A stretch of DNA of 64,000 bases from JBALVT01 sp965262875 (GTDB lineage Bacteria > Pseudomonadota > Gammaproteobacteria > Pseudomonadales > Halieaceae). Positions 8,405 to 16,556 of this stretch are shown here, one piece after another; positions within the stretch are counted from its first letter, which is position 1, and the number at the start of each line of letters is the position of its first letter. The stretch spans positions 5,456,001 to 5,520,000 of the forward strand of contig OZ253569.1 in the NCBI GenBank assembly GCA_965262875.1, read 5' to 3'. The notes beneath the pieces are model-generated. The model was not told the origin of the DNA. It was given only the letters and a program-made list of their open reading frames with translations, and did no database searches. A program made the translations under genes and the position numbers.

Positions 8405-9844
8405 TTACCGATTCACAGCTACGGCTTCAGCCGCCTTAATTCGTTTTTCAATGGTTTCATAGACCGCAGGGTAAGGCGGTCTATCGATATAGCGCCCCGC
8501 CCCTCTTTCTGCCCGAAGTTCGCCATTGGCCCAAACCAACTTGCCCTGGCTGATGGTGTTAGTGGCAATGCCTTTAACTTCTTTGTTTTCAAAGATATTA
8601 AAATCGATATTGGAATGATGGGTAGCGGCAGAAATAGTCCGGGTACCCTCGGGATCCAAAACAACCAGGTCTGCGTCTGCGCCAACGGAAATGGCACCCT
8701 TGCGGGGGTAAATATTGAATATTTTGGCGCTGTTGGTAGACGTCAGTGCGACGAACTCATTCATACTCAGCCTTCCCGTATTCACCCCTTCATGCCACAG
8801 CAGTGAAAGACGATCTTCGATACCCGCCGTTCCATTGGGGATTAAACTGAAATCATCACGGCCAGCCGCTTTCTGCTCCGCACAGAAGCAGCAATGATCG
8901 GTTGCGGTAGTCTGCAAGTTCCCGGATTGAAGCCCGTGCCACAGGGCTTCCTGATGCCCCTTAGGCCTGAACGGCGGGCTCATTACATAACCCGCCGCTT
9001 GATCCCAGTCCGGGTTTTGATACACGCTGTCATCAAGCAACAAGTGGCCTGCAAGACATTCACCAAACACCTTATGCCCATGGGCGCGTGCGTACGTAAT
9101 CTCATCCAGCGCATCACGGGTAGACACATGAACAAGGTAAACAGGGGTATTCAGCGCCTGGGCAATTTTTATAGCCCGGCTGGCTGCCTCACCTTCCACC
9201 TCTGGAGGCCGGGACAGTGGGTGTCCCTCGGGGCCGGTGATGCCCATATCCAGGTATTTTTGTTGCAGGTGGTAAACCAATTCTCCGTTTTCAGCGTGCA
9301 CTGTGGGTATTGCCCCCAACTCCAGGCAGCGAGAAAAACTGGCGACCATAATCTCATCGGTCGCCATAATGGAATTTTTGTAGGCCATGAAATGCTTGAA
9401 ACTATTAACACCGTACTGATCGACGAGAGTTTTCATGTCCTCGTAGACGGTGTCATCCCACCAGGTAACAGCAACATGAAAACTGTAATCCGCAGCGGCC
9501 TTTTCCGCCCATTCACGCCATTGTTTATACGCATCTAACAGGCGTTCTTGTGGGGCGGGGATAACAAAATCGATAATGGTAGTCGTGCCACCGGCCAAGC
9601 CCGCCGCAGTGCCCGTAAAGAAGTCATCACTGGCCACGGTACCCATAAATGGAAGCTGCATATGTGTATGCGGGTCGATACCTCCAGGCATCACATACTG
9701 GCCGCTAGCATCCACGGTCTCCGTATTTGACGGTACATCCAAGCCAAGGCCGATAGCCTGTATTTTACCCTCAGAACAATACACATCTGCCCGGTATGTC
9801 TGATCATGAGTAACGACCGTTCCGCCTTCTACCAAAACTGACAT
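8405..9844 (-). CDS. D-hydantoinase / dihydropyrimidinase (479 aa)
   Basis: This cytoplasmic binuclear-metal cyclic amidohydrolase opens dihydropyrimidine or hydantoin rings to N-carbamoyl amino acids. The catalytic set is complete: HTH at 59-61, the carbamylated lysine in SFKHFMAYK (K150), H183 in TVHAENGE, H239 in LVHVSTRDA and D316 in TATDHCCF. Length is normal for the family. The start ATG has a strong GGAGG site 6 bases upstream. It is the only intact catabolic enzyme of the island, is followed 66 bp downstream by the LLM pseudogene, and probably fed the carbamoyl hydrolase at the left edge. A RutR-type operator lies 70 bp upstream. Substrate preference cannot be told from sequence. Confidence 0.92.
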   Translation of the reverse strand: MSVLVEGGTVVTHDQTYRADVYCSEGKIQAIGLGLDVPSNTETVDASGQYVMPGGIDPHTHMQLPFMGTVASDDFFTGTAAGLAGGTTTIIDFVIPAPQERLLDAYKQWREWAEKAAADYSFHVAVTWWDDTVYEDMKTLVDQYGVNSFKHFMAYKNSIMATDEIMVASFSRCLELGAIPTVHAENGELVYHLQQKYLDMGITGPEGHPLSRPPEVEGEAASRAIKIAQALNTPVYLVHVSTRDALDEITYARAHGHKVFGECLAGHLLLDDSVYQNPDWDQAAGYVMSPPFRPKGHQEALWHGLQSGNLQTTATDHCCFCAEQKAAGRDDFSLIPNGTAGIEDRLSLLWHEGVNTGRLSMNEFVALTSTNSAKIFNIYPRKGAISVGADADLVVLDPEGTRTISAATHHSNIDFNIFENKEVKGIATNTISQGKLVWANGELRAERGAGRYIDRPPYPAVYETIEKRIKAAEAVAVNR

Positions 9845-9913
9845 ACAGCACCTCCGCTTGAAACTATTTTTTTTTGATGAACTGGACAGCGAGTACCGAA
9901 AAGCTACTCCATC

Positions 9914-9929
9914 CTGTCCAGATGGTCAA
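9914..9929. promoter_or_regulatory. Candidate RutR operator upstream of the hydantoinase
   Basis: The minus strand reads TTGACCATCTGGACAG. The RutR consensus is TTGACCA, two bases, TGGTCAA, so the first half-site is perfect and the second matches at five of seven bases. It is 70 bp upstream of the hydantoinase ATG. An overlapping 8-bp inverted repeat (ctggacag 9882-9889, ctgtccag 9914-9921) could form a hairpin or a second site. The RutR-like regulator at 1790 is the natural candidate to bind it. Confidence 0.55.
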
Positions 9930-9974
9930 GTTAAAATGTAGTTCGCGCGGAAGTAGGGGAATCGCCGGGGCCCG

Positions 9975-11341
9975 CTAGGGGGAATAGTTAGTGGCGGAGT
10001 CCCTTACGGTTAAATCCACATCCAGAACTACAGCTCGCGTGGGCTGATCGGGATTATTTATTCTGCCAAATAATAACTCTACCGCCTCGGTGCCAATGGC
10101 AAACATGTGCTGGCTCACTGTAGTTAACTTGGGACGAACCACTGTGGACCAGGGTATATTGTCAAAGCCAATCACCGAGATATCCTCAGGGACCCGTAAA
10201 CCCATTTCGTTGATTTCAGAAATCCCTCTCGTCGTTGCCGCGCACTGGCCACTGTTTGCGGGCCCGACAATAATCCCACCTTCTTGTGCCCCAACTTGAT
10301 TGCGTACTCGGCGAGAAGAGCACCACCGCGATAGTAGTCCGAATGAACCACATCATAGCCTGGAAGCGGTCGGTCAATTAGCACCACGGGGCAATCGAGC
10401 GCTGCCAGGGCGTATGCGATAGAGAAATCGATCAAGGATCTGGAGCACGACAAGAAAAAACAGGCAAGGCAGTCACTCAGCGTGCCGATTCTCGAGGACC
10501 TGAAGCCATGGCTGGAGAAGAACGTCAGCCGGGTGCCCAAAGATAGCCTGACCCACAAGGCCATAACGTACACACTGAACCAATGGGAGTACCTGATTGG
10601 CTATTGCGAGGACGGCCAGTTGAATATCAGCAATGCGCTGGCTGAGAATGCGATCAGGCCCTTTGCGGTTGGTCGGCGCGCCTGGCTATTCGCAGATACC
10701 TCCCGCGGGGCCCGAGCCAGTGCGACCTGTTATAGTTTAGTGGAATCGGCAAAGGCGAACGGCCTGGAACCTTATGCTTACCTCCAGCATGTGCTGGCGC
10801 ACATTGCGGCGGCAGATACGGTGGAAAAGCTTGAAGCATTACTGCCCTGGAACATGGAAATCGAAGAGTAACGGCGAAGTAAAGCGATCTACTGTCTAGC
10901 GGCTCGCAGACAAAATCAATAGGGTCGATTTAAGTGCGCTTACGCCAGGGCAACGGGGGGTTTGTGCCCCACCGGACAATAAATAACGCCGTCTACCGCA
11001 TGCTGCTGGAACAGAACTAGCCCTTCCTCTTCAACCTCAAGGCGATTCTGACTATCGACAAGGAGTACAGACACGTTCTTCTTCCTCGCAGCGTTCTCGA
11101 CCATTTGGGCGAGTTCCGGAAAGAAGGGGTTGGTCAAATCGGGTAGCATAAAGCCAATAGATTGAGTGAAACCCGTCCGCATTGACTGGGCAATACGGCT
11201 GGGGCGGTAGTTCAGCCGTTTCACGGCCTTCCTGACCAGATTGCTGGTCTTCTTGCTGACCGAGCCTTTGTCGTTCAAAACATACGACACTGTCGCAACC
11301 GGGACTCCAACCTCTCTTGCGACATCTTTTAAAGTAACCAT
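9975..11341 (-). pseudogene. LacI/CytR-like transcriptional regulator, interrupted and internally deleted
   Basis: The DNA-binding part is intact: MVTLKDVAREVGVPVATVSY at the start, then the hinge block NYRPSRIAQSMRTG. The frame is then interrupted by the IS66 remnant at 10412-10943 (8-bp duplication gccagggc). Without it the frame runs on as GHKPPVALAALDCPVVLIDR. Near 10200 the text jumps from SARQRREGF to EINEMGLRVPEDISVIGFDN with a change of frame, skipping about 50-60 residues of the usual ligand-binding domain, so there is also an internal deletion. The neighbours are hydantoinase, YecM, NupC and cytidine deaminase, which suggests a nucleoside-responsive repressor of the CytR kind. It is inactive. 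Confidence 0.85.
10412..10943 (+). mobile_element. IS66-family remnant (532 bp) with target duplication
   Basis: The ends are related inverted repeats (gtatgcgatagagaaatcg on the left; gtaagcgcacttaaatcg, inverted, on the right), bounded by the perfect 8-bp repeat gccagggc at 10404-10411 and 10944-10951, the IS66 duplication length. Inside is only the C-terminal part of the TnpC transposase (about 10421-10871: SVPILEDLKPWLE, LNISNALAENAIRPFAVGRR and SLVESAKANGLEPYAYL). tnpA, tnpB and the TnpC catalytic core are missing. Because both ends and the duplication are intact, this is either a non-autonomous derivative that moved in this form or an element that shrank after insertion. Confidence 0.85.
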
Positions 11342-11386
11342 TTTTACCTTGGTACTCCCATTAACAAAAATCATTGTATGCGATAG

Positions 11387-11515
11387 ATGGAGAACCTACT
11401 TAAACAACTGCCCTGGTCAATCGGGCCAGCAAAACTGGAGCAGATATTGCAGGCGGACATGCGCGCCGATGACGATCAGTACTCACTCTATGACGAATTC
11501 CAATTTTCCACGTGA
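11387..11515 (+). CDS. Short unidentified ORF (42 aa)
   Basis: This plus-strand frame reads MENLLKQLPWSIGPAKLEQI and ends SLYDEFQFST. It has an acidic, polar composition and no signal or membrane segment. It lies between the LacI pseudogene and YecM and overlaps the YecM 3' end on the other strand by 28 bases. No family is recognised. It could be a small gene, the tail of a lost gene, or chance. Confidence 0.25.
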   Translation: MENLLKQLPWSIGPAKLEQILQADMRADDDQYSLYDEFQFST

Positions 11516-12030
11516 GAAAACCCCTCATATGATCGACCATGTTGGCTTTCGCAAATTCTCAGCAACGAGTTTCTATAAAACTTGACCGTGGTGAAGTCCT
11601 CGTAAAAGGTGACATAGTATGGCTCACACTCCTTACTTTGAAATTGCTGACCGGTTAATTCAGTGCGATGCTTGCGGGAGAATTCATCGACAGAATCACC
11701 GATAATTACACCAATATGTTCCATTCCCATTTTATAAATACGTTGATGTACCGGGGGTATCAACTCAATCACCCCAACCTCAAATCCTAAGCCGAGATCT
11801 AGCGGTTCTTCGAGTTGCATGATCGACATTGGGCGACCATTCCAGATATTTTCTACGTTGGAAATACAATGCCGCTCAATTTTCTCTCTGGCCTGCAGGT
11901 ATTCTTCGTAAGTCTCCGTGCGGCAAGCCAAGTGACTTAGCTCACATCCTGAGATATCAATGTGAAGATTGCTCAAACGTCGCAGCGCAAGCGAAAAAAA
12001 AGCTTGATAATCTCCAATGAGATTTTCCAT
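11488..12030 (-). CDS. YecM-family VOC-superfamily protein (180 aa)
   Basis: The sequence matches the YecM family: an N-terminal helical part with SGCELSHLACRTETYEEYL, the central block ISNVENIWNGRPMSIMQLEE, and the conserved LDLGLGFEVGVIELIPP strand and MEHIGVII segment. The His and Glu residues of these blocks (LSHL, VIEL, EHIG) are the expected metal ligands of the vicinal-oxygen-chelate fold. The reaction is unknown for the whole family. The C-terminal 20 residues after VKFYRNSL do not look conserved and may be altered. The gene is separated from nupC by only 14 bp, so the two are probably co-transcribed. Confidence 0.72.
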   Translation of the reverse strand: MENLIGDYQAFFSLALRRLSNLHIDISGCELSHLACRTETYEEYLQAREKIERHCISNVENIWNGRPMSIMQLEEPLDLGLGFEVGVIELIPPVHQRIYKMGMEHIGVIIGDSVDEFSRKHRTELTGQQFQSKECEPYYVTFYEDFTTVKFYRNSLLRICESQHGRSYEGFSHVENWNSS

Positions 12031-12044
12031 CGATGCGCCCTCCT

Positions 12045-13265
12045 CTATAGAGAAAGAAATATCCCAGCCAGCACCGCACTCATCAAATTCGACAGGGAAC
12101 CAGCGGCCACAGCTCGCATGCCAATGCTAGCTATTTCGGCGCGTCGTTGCGGTGCTATCGAGCCCAATCCACCCAGTAGGATCGCTACCGATGACAAATT
12201 GGCGAACCCACACAGTGCGAACGTAATGATCACCTGGGTCTTCTCAGAGAGCTGATCTTTAATCTGAACAAAATCAACGTAGGCGACGAACTCATTCAGT
12301 ATCAACTTTTGACCGATCATACTACCGGCTGTAAACGCCTCTTCCCAGACAACGCCCATTAAGTAAGCCAGTGGCGATAAAACATAGCCGAGAATCATTT
12401 GAAAACTTAAATCCTGGAATCCAAACCAGCCTCCAATACCGCCTAGAATTCCATTGAGTAACGCTATCAAGGCAATAAAAGCCACCAGCATTGCACCTAT
12501 ATTCACCGCCAGCTTCAAACCACCGATCGCACCCGTAGCGGCCGCATCAATGACATTATGTGGCTTCTCACCTTCGCCGTAACCAATGCCCTGATCAATC
12601 TCATCTTTGGGATCTTTTTCTTCGGTTTCCGGCACGATTATTTTTGCCATCAGCAGCCCACCCGGGGCAGCCATAAAACTTGCCGCAATGAGGTATTTCA
12701 GTTCTACCCCCATGTTGGCATAACCGGCCAATACCGAACCTGCAATGGACGCTACGCCACAGGTCATTACTGCAAACAATTCTGACCTAGACAGTCCGGC
12801 AATATAGGGCCGCACCAGCAGAGGAGCCTCGGTCTGACTAACAAATATATTCCCGGCCGCGGCGACCGATTCAACACGGCTGGTACCCAGCCCGCGGCTG
12901 ATAGCGCCCCCCAAAAACCCAATTATCCACTGCATTATCCCGAGGTAATACAGGACAGACATCAAAGCCGAGAAGAATATGAGGATGGGTAAAACGTTGA
13001 TAGCAAAAATAAAACCCAGCTTGTAGTTGGCCAGATCACCAAAAACAAAAATAATCCCGCTATTGGCGTAGTTGATGACGTGTTGAACCCCCCCGGACAC
13101 TGAGCCCAACACTGTTTTACCCAAGGGAATGTAGAGCACGATACCAGCAAACGTTGCTTGAACCAGCAGAGCCAGAGATACGGTACGAAGATTGATAGCC
13201 TTACGATTTTCAGACAACAGCAACGCAAGCGCTAGCAAGGCAACAATGCCCAGTATACTTAACAT
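12045..13265 (-). CDS. nupC: NupC-type concentrative nucleoside transporter (about 406 aa)
   Basis: This is an inner-membrane CNT-family Na+/H+-nucleoside symporter. There are many hydrophobic helices. Family blocks are present in order: GFLGGAISRGLGTSRVESVA, the substrate-site segment GNIFVSQTEAPLLVRPYI, and the C-terminal signature LNEFVAYVDFVQI followed by ITFALCGFANLSSVAILLGG. The chosen start, ATG at 13263-13265, has a GGAG site and gives MLSILGIVALLALAL; an upstream in-frame start would add a charged, non-family leader. It neighbours cytidine deaminase, consistent with nucleoside uptake and deamination. A CytR-like double half-site lies upstream (13296-13316). The gene appears intact. 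Confidence 0.92.
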   Translation of the reverse strand: MLSILGIVALLALALLLSENRKAINLRTVSLALLVQATFAGIVLYIPLGKTVLGSVSGGVQHVINYANSGIIFVFGDLANYKLGFIFAINVLPILIFFSALMSVLYYLGIMQWIIGFLGGAISRGLGTSRVESVAAAGNIFVSQTEAPLLVRPYIAGLSRSELFAVMTCGVASIAGSVLAGYANMGVELKYLIAASFMAAPGGLLMAKIIVPETEEKDPKDEIDQGIGYGEGEKPHNVIDAAATGAIGGLKLAVNIGAMLVAFIALIALLNGILGGIGGWFGFQDLSFQMILGYVLSPLAYLMGVVWEEAFTAGSMIGQKLILNEFVAYVDFVQIKDQLSEKTQVIITFALCGFANLSSVAILLGGLGSIAPQRRAEIASIGMRAVAAGSLSNLMSAVLAGIFLSL

Positions 13266-13295
13266 AATTTCGCTCCGCCTGTAGCCACACAACAG

Positions 13296-13316
13296 TATGC
13301 AACCGCGCGTTTCAAC
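13296..13316. promoter_or_regulatory. Possible CytR-like operator before nupC
   Basis: On the minus strand two octamers in direct orientation, GTTGAAAC and GTTGCATA, are separated by GCGCG. CytR of enterics recognises variably spaced GTTGCATT octamers; the second site matches 7 of 8 and the first 5 of 8. It sits 31 bp upstream of the nupC ATG. The nearby LacI-type gene is broken, so any such control may be lost. This is weak evidence on its own. Confidence 0.25.
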
Positions 13317-13356
13317 GTATAGACATCGTTAGACAATGTCGAGCCATACTTTCAGC

Positions 13357-13749
13357 TTATACGTTTAAGGAATCAGGACCAAAAGATTCTGGTAACAGTT
13401 CGGCAAATTGAAAACTACTTACCTCCCCCGTTTTAGTCACAATATGGACAAGCGTGTTTTCCACTGCGAACTCTCTGATTTTCTGGCGGCAGCCACCGCA
13501 TGGAGTGCACAGATGATCGCCCGGGCCCGCTATTACAATCTCCGAGATTTGCTTCTCTCCGGCTAGTATCATGGCCGAAATGGCGCCACCTTCCGCGCAC
13601 ACGCCTGCTGGATAGGCTGCATTCTCGACATTACAACCAGAAAATACCTTGCCGTTTACTGTAAGCAACGCGGCTCCGACGGGGTGATTTGAATAGGGAG
13701 CATAGGCATTGTTGCGGGCTGATTCTGCCAGTTTTATTAAATCCTTCAT
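13357..13749 (-). CDS. cdd: Cytidine deaminase (about 130 aa)
   Basis: This small tetrameric-type zinc cytidine deaminase converts cytidine or deoxycytidine to uridine or deoxyuridine in the cytosol. The zinc site is complete: CAEGGA with the catalytic Glu, and PCGGCRQ supplying two Cys. The substrate block NVENAAYPAG and the N-terminal ARNNAYAPYSNHPVGAALLT are typical. The ATG at 13749 has a GGGAG site 8 bases upstream and gives MKDLIKLAES; the frame extends 7 codons further but without need. It precedes nupC in the same direction with a 90-bp gap and is probably co-regulated. Confidence 0.93.
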   Translation of the reverse strand: MKDLIKLAESARNNAYAPYSNHPVGAALLTVNGKVFSGCNVENAAYPAGVCAEGGAISAMILAGEKQISEIVIAGPGDHLCTPCGGCRQKIREFAVENTLVHIVTKTGEVSSFQFAELLPESFGPDSLNV

Positions 13750-13841
13750 TAAGCCATCTCCCGAGGACACTAGATATCCCGCAATTGGGGACTCCCTTCG
13801 CTGTCAGAGGAATTATCTATTTATCAACTTAAACGATTAGG

Positions 13842-15212
13842 CTATATTAGGAGCAACAACATTACAATGCCGTCCTGGGGTGTGCCCTTGACGAGCCTTC
13901 TAGTGTCCTTGTCAATCAAGGCTCTCAATTTCATCGTCAGACTATCGAAATCCGTATACTTTACGCCATAGCTGAGGTTGAAGTTGTAATCAAAATCTTC
14001 GTGATTCTTTCCCTGCGTATGTTGCAGGATCGTCTCGATTTTATCGAAAGCTTTTGCCAACAATGCCTCTCTGGATGAGGCATTTTCATACTCATCCCAC
14101 AGTCCTAATATTTCCTTTCTAAGGGATTCTGACAAAGGTTCAATCAGAGACTCCAAATCTTTTCGTTCTTCGTGACCTTTGTTGATCCCTTCAACTTGAT
14201 CGACCGCTGCTATGTCCCCATTGATCGCCTCTCCAAGGTCATGAAGGTTGGTCTTTAAATTGCTGTTATAGTTCATCCAGTTATCAGCAAGCTTTTTGGG
14301 ACAAAGAACCAGAACAGAACGGTTGCGAAGCTCATAATATTTTATGACCGCAAGGGCTGTGAAGGTTTTACCGAGACCAACACTGTCCGCCAAAATGCAA
14401 CCATTGTAGGTTTCAAGTTTGTTGATGATACCCGTTGCCGCATCACGCTGAAAGTTGAAAAGTTTGTTCCAGACAAGGCTATCCAGATAACCGGTGCGGT
14501 CATTTGGCAGAACATCCTCGTCAATTTCCTCCAGAGATTCATTGAAGAGATTATAGAGGATCAAAAAGTAAATGCGTTCCGGCGAATTTTCCTGATAGAT
14601 GGATTCAATGTGCTGGCAGATGGTTTCGGTAACGTCTTCCAGTTTGTCCGGGTCGCCCAAAATCTGATTGAACAGATCAAGATACGTATTGGTATAAGGT
14701 GCGCCATCAAACCGATTGACGATATTTGAAATGGCATTTCCTTTTTGCAGTCCCAGATCAACAGCCGTAAACCCACCTATCGGCATGTAGGCAATCTGTT
14801 CAGATTTGCCCTCGACACAAATAAATTGTTGCATCGGGGCTTTGGTTTTATTCGAACGGAATGTCGCCTTTTTTCTTATCCAGTCCGCACATTCGCGGGC
14901 AACAGCGCGTTGTGTCAGCTTGTTGCGAAGCTGAATTTCAAATTCTGTTCCGTAAAGACTTCTCTCGCGCTGTGCTTTTGGAATAAAAAACTCGCGTTGC
15001 TCTCGCTTGACCTGATCCGTTGCCCCTTCCGGTACAAAAGTGGGTGCAGTGAAAACAAATTCCAGTTTATCGATTTTTGATAATTCAGCTTTTAGAGCTT
15101 CAAACGCATATATCGAAAAGCAGGAGGCCGCGATTTTCAGCCGCGTCCCGTTCTTTAGGGTCGTTTTGAGATCATCTCCAAGAAGGTTGTTAATGTTATC
15201 GATTATTTTCAC
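13842..15212 (-). pseudogene. Chimeric ORF: SNF2-type helicase N terminus fused to an HD-domain C terminus
   Basis: Residues 1 to about 310 are the front of a large SNF2-family helicase: an N-terminal PLD-like region, FNFQRDAATGIINKLE, the motif I sequence GCILADSVGLGKTFTALAVI and motif Ia VLVLCPKKLADNW. Then the text changes without a stop to LHDLGEAINGDIAAVDQVEG and LLAKAFDKIETILQHTQG, the metal-binding HD and second-Asp blocks of HD_3/YfbR-like phosphohydrolases. No DEAD/H box or helicase C domain is present, and the first HD-domain His region is missing. The join near 14275 is in frame and carries no IS sequence. I read it as a deletion fusion, not a designed protein. The helicase probably partnered the Fic gene just upstream. 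Confidence 0.75.
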
Positions 15213-15269
15213 GCTAATTCCCGATCAATATGCTGTTGATAGGGAAGAAAGTGGCGGATATATCATTGT

Positions 15270-16319
15270 TCATAATGTGTACCATGTGGCCCTCGCTTTG
15301 CCGTGTCGTCGGATTTTTCCGGCGTTTACCAGCTCGCGCAGTCGCAGCTTGATTGTATTTCTGTTTGCGCCGCTTGCTTCGGTAATCTGCATGATATTTT
15401 GGCGATTATGGGTGCGTAACAATGCCAGAATTTTTAGGGAAATTTCCGGCAATTCGGCATCATCACTGGCAATCTGATCACGATCCAGCCGCTCAGCCAG
15501 CTTGTTTTTCTGTTTTTTAAGGCAGCGCAGAAAGAACCCGACCCAAGGTTCCCAGTCGGGTGCATCGCCTTTTAGCGTGGTCTGGGTGCGGCGCAGGGCT
15601 TTGTAATACAGGTCTTTGTTTTCCTCAATCACGCTTTCTAGCGAGGCGTAAGGGACATAATCATAACCCGCCCGAAGCAGCAGCAGTGTGGTTAGCACTC
15701 GGGACAGGCGGCCATTGCCATCCTGAAACGGATGGATGGCGAGAAATGCCACTACGAATACGGCAATAGTCAACAGCGGATGCAGTGCCTCTTCATCAAT
15801 CGTTTTTACGGTCCAGGCGACCAGTTCTTCCATTTCGAGCGGCGTATCAAAAGGCGTGGCGGTTGCAAAAATGACACCAATCTCATGCCCGTCAGCATCA
15901 AAGGCGAGCAGATGATTATCAAGCGTCTTATATGACCCGCGATGGCGTTCATCCTTATGACTGTAGCGCAGTAATGTCTGATGAAGTTGGCGAATATGGT
16001 TTTCAGTAAGCCGCAAGTCGGCAAAAGCCTCGAACACAAGGTCCATGGCATGGGCATACCCCGCCACTTCCTGTTCATCACGGGATGCAAAAGATGTTTT
16101 GCCTAAACCCGACAACAGGGTTTCGACTTGTGCATCGCTCAGCTTGGCGCCTTCAATCCGGGTTGAAGAACCAACGCTTTCAACGGTTGCCACTTTGCGT
16201 AAAGCAGACAGGCGTTCAGGAGAGAGATTTTCCAAAGCCTGCCAGCGACCCTTGAATTCATCAATCTCCGCAACAAGCTGCACAATATCTGGTGTCAGAT
16301 AAAGGTTTGAGTCTTTCAT
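15270..16319 (-). CDS. Fic-domain protein with C-terminal winged helix (349 aa)
   Basis: Fic enzymes transfer AMP or other nucleotide moieties to protein hydroxyls. The catalytic loop HPFQDGNGRLSR is complete at 196-207. An N-terminal auto-inhibitory helix is present (SSTRIEGAKLS, residues 51-61, matching the S/TxxxE(G/N) pattern), so it is a self-inhibited class II Fic. The C-terminal 70 residues (LRTHNRQNIMQITEASGANR, then TIKLRLRELVNAGKIRRHG) form a winged helix that could bind DNA and autoregulate. It is 57 bp upstream of, and co-directional with, the SNF2 helicase fragment; Fic genes next to SNF2 helicases are common in defence islands. It appears intact. Confidence 0.9.
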   Translation of the reverse strand: MKDSNLYLTPDIVQLVAEIDEFKGRWQALENLSPERLSALRKVATVESVGSSTRIEGAKLSDAQVETLLSGLGKTSFASRDEQEVAGYAHAMDLVFEAFADLRLTENHIRQLHQTLLRYSHKDERHRGSYKTLDNHLLAFDADGHEIGVIFATATPFDTPLEMEELVAWTVKTIDEEALHPLLTIAVFVVAFLAIHPFQDGNGRLSRVLTTLLLLRAGYDYVPYASLESVIEENKDLYYKALRRTQTTLKGDAPDWEPWVGFFLRCLKKQKNKLAERLDRDQIASDDAELPEISLKILALLRTHNRQNIMQITEASGANRNTIKLRLRELVNAGKIRRHGKARATWYTL

Positions 16320-16420
16320 AGGGTTCCATATCCAATAATTTACCCTATAATACCCAATTTAATCCGATAAACCAAGAGAAAAATACGCCTCAAACGTCCG
16401 CATCTTTTAGCGAAAGAAAT

Positions 16421-16556
16421 CTCGGCGGGCTTGCCCCCGAGTAAAGGTAGATGAAAAGTAGAAAATTCCGGTTGGCCGAAGGCCAATCAAATTGGGCGTA
16501 AGCTCGGTCGCTTGCGGCCGAGTAGCCCTTTTTGAAGGAATTTTCTTTTCACATCG
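16421..16556. repeat. Cluster of three hairpins inside an imperfect inverted repeat
   Basis: Hairpin A at 16421-16441 (ctcgg...ccgag with a gggcttgccc core), hairpin B at 16470-16488 (ttggcc gaa ggccaa) and hairpin C at 16503-16522 (ctcggtcgcttgcggccgag). A and C share the same design, CTCGG around a CTTG apex. An imperfect inverted repeat (gatgaaaagtagaaaattcc 16450-16469; ggaattttcttttcacatcg 16537-16556) encloses B and C. It lies between the Fic promoter and the IS1380 left end in otherwise gene-free DNA. It could be a small non-autonomous element, a REP-like cluster, or a structured RNA. Confidence 0.5.

Noticed and set aside
8894..9538. A 214-codon plus-strand frame across the hydantoinase
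   Set aside because: Antisense to a gene with a complete metal-binding site; no independent evidence.
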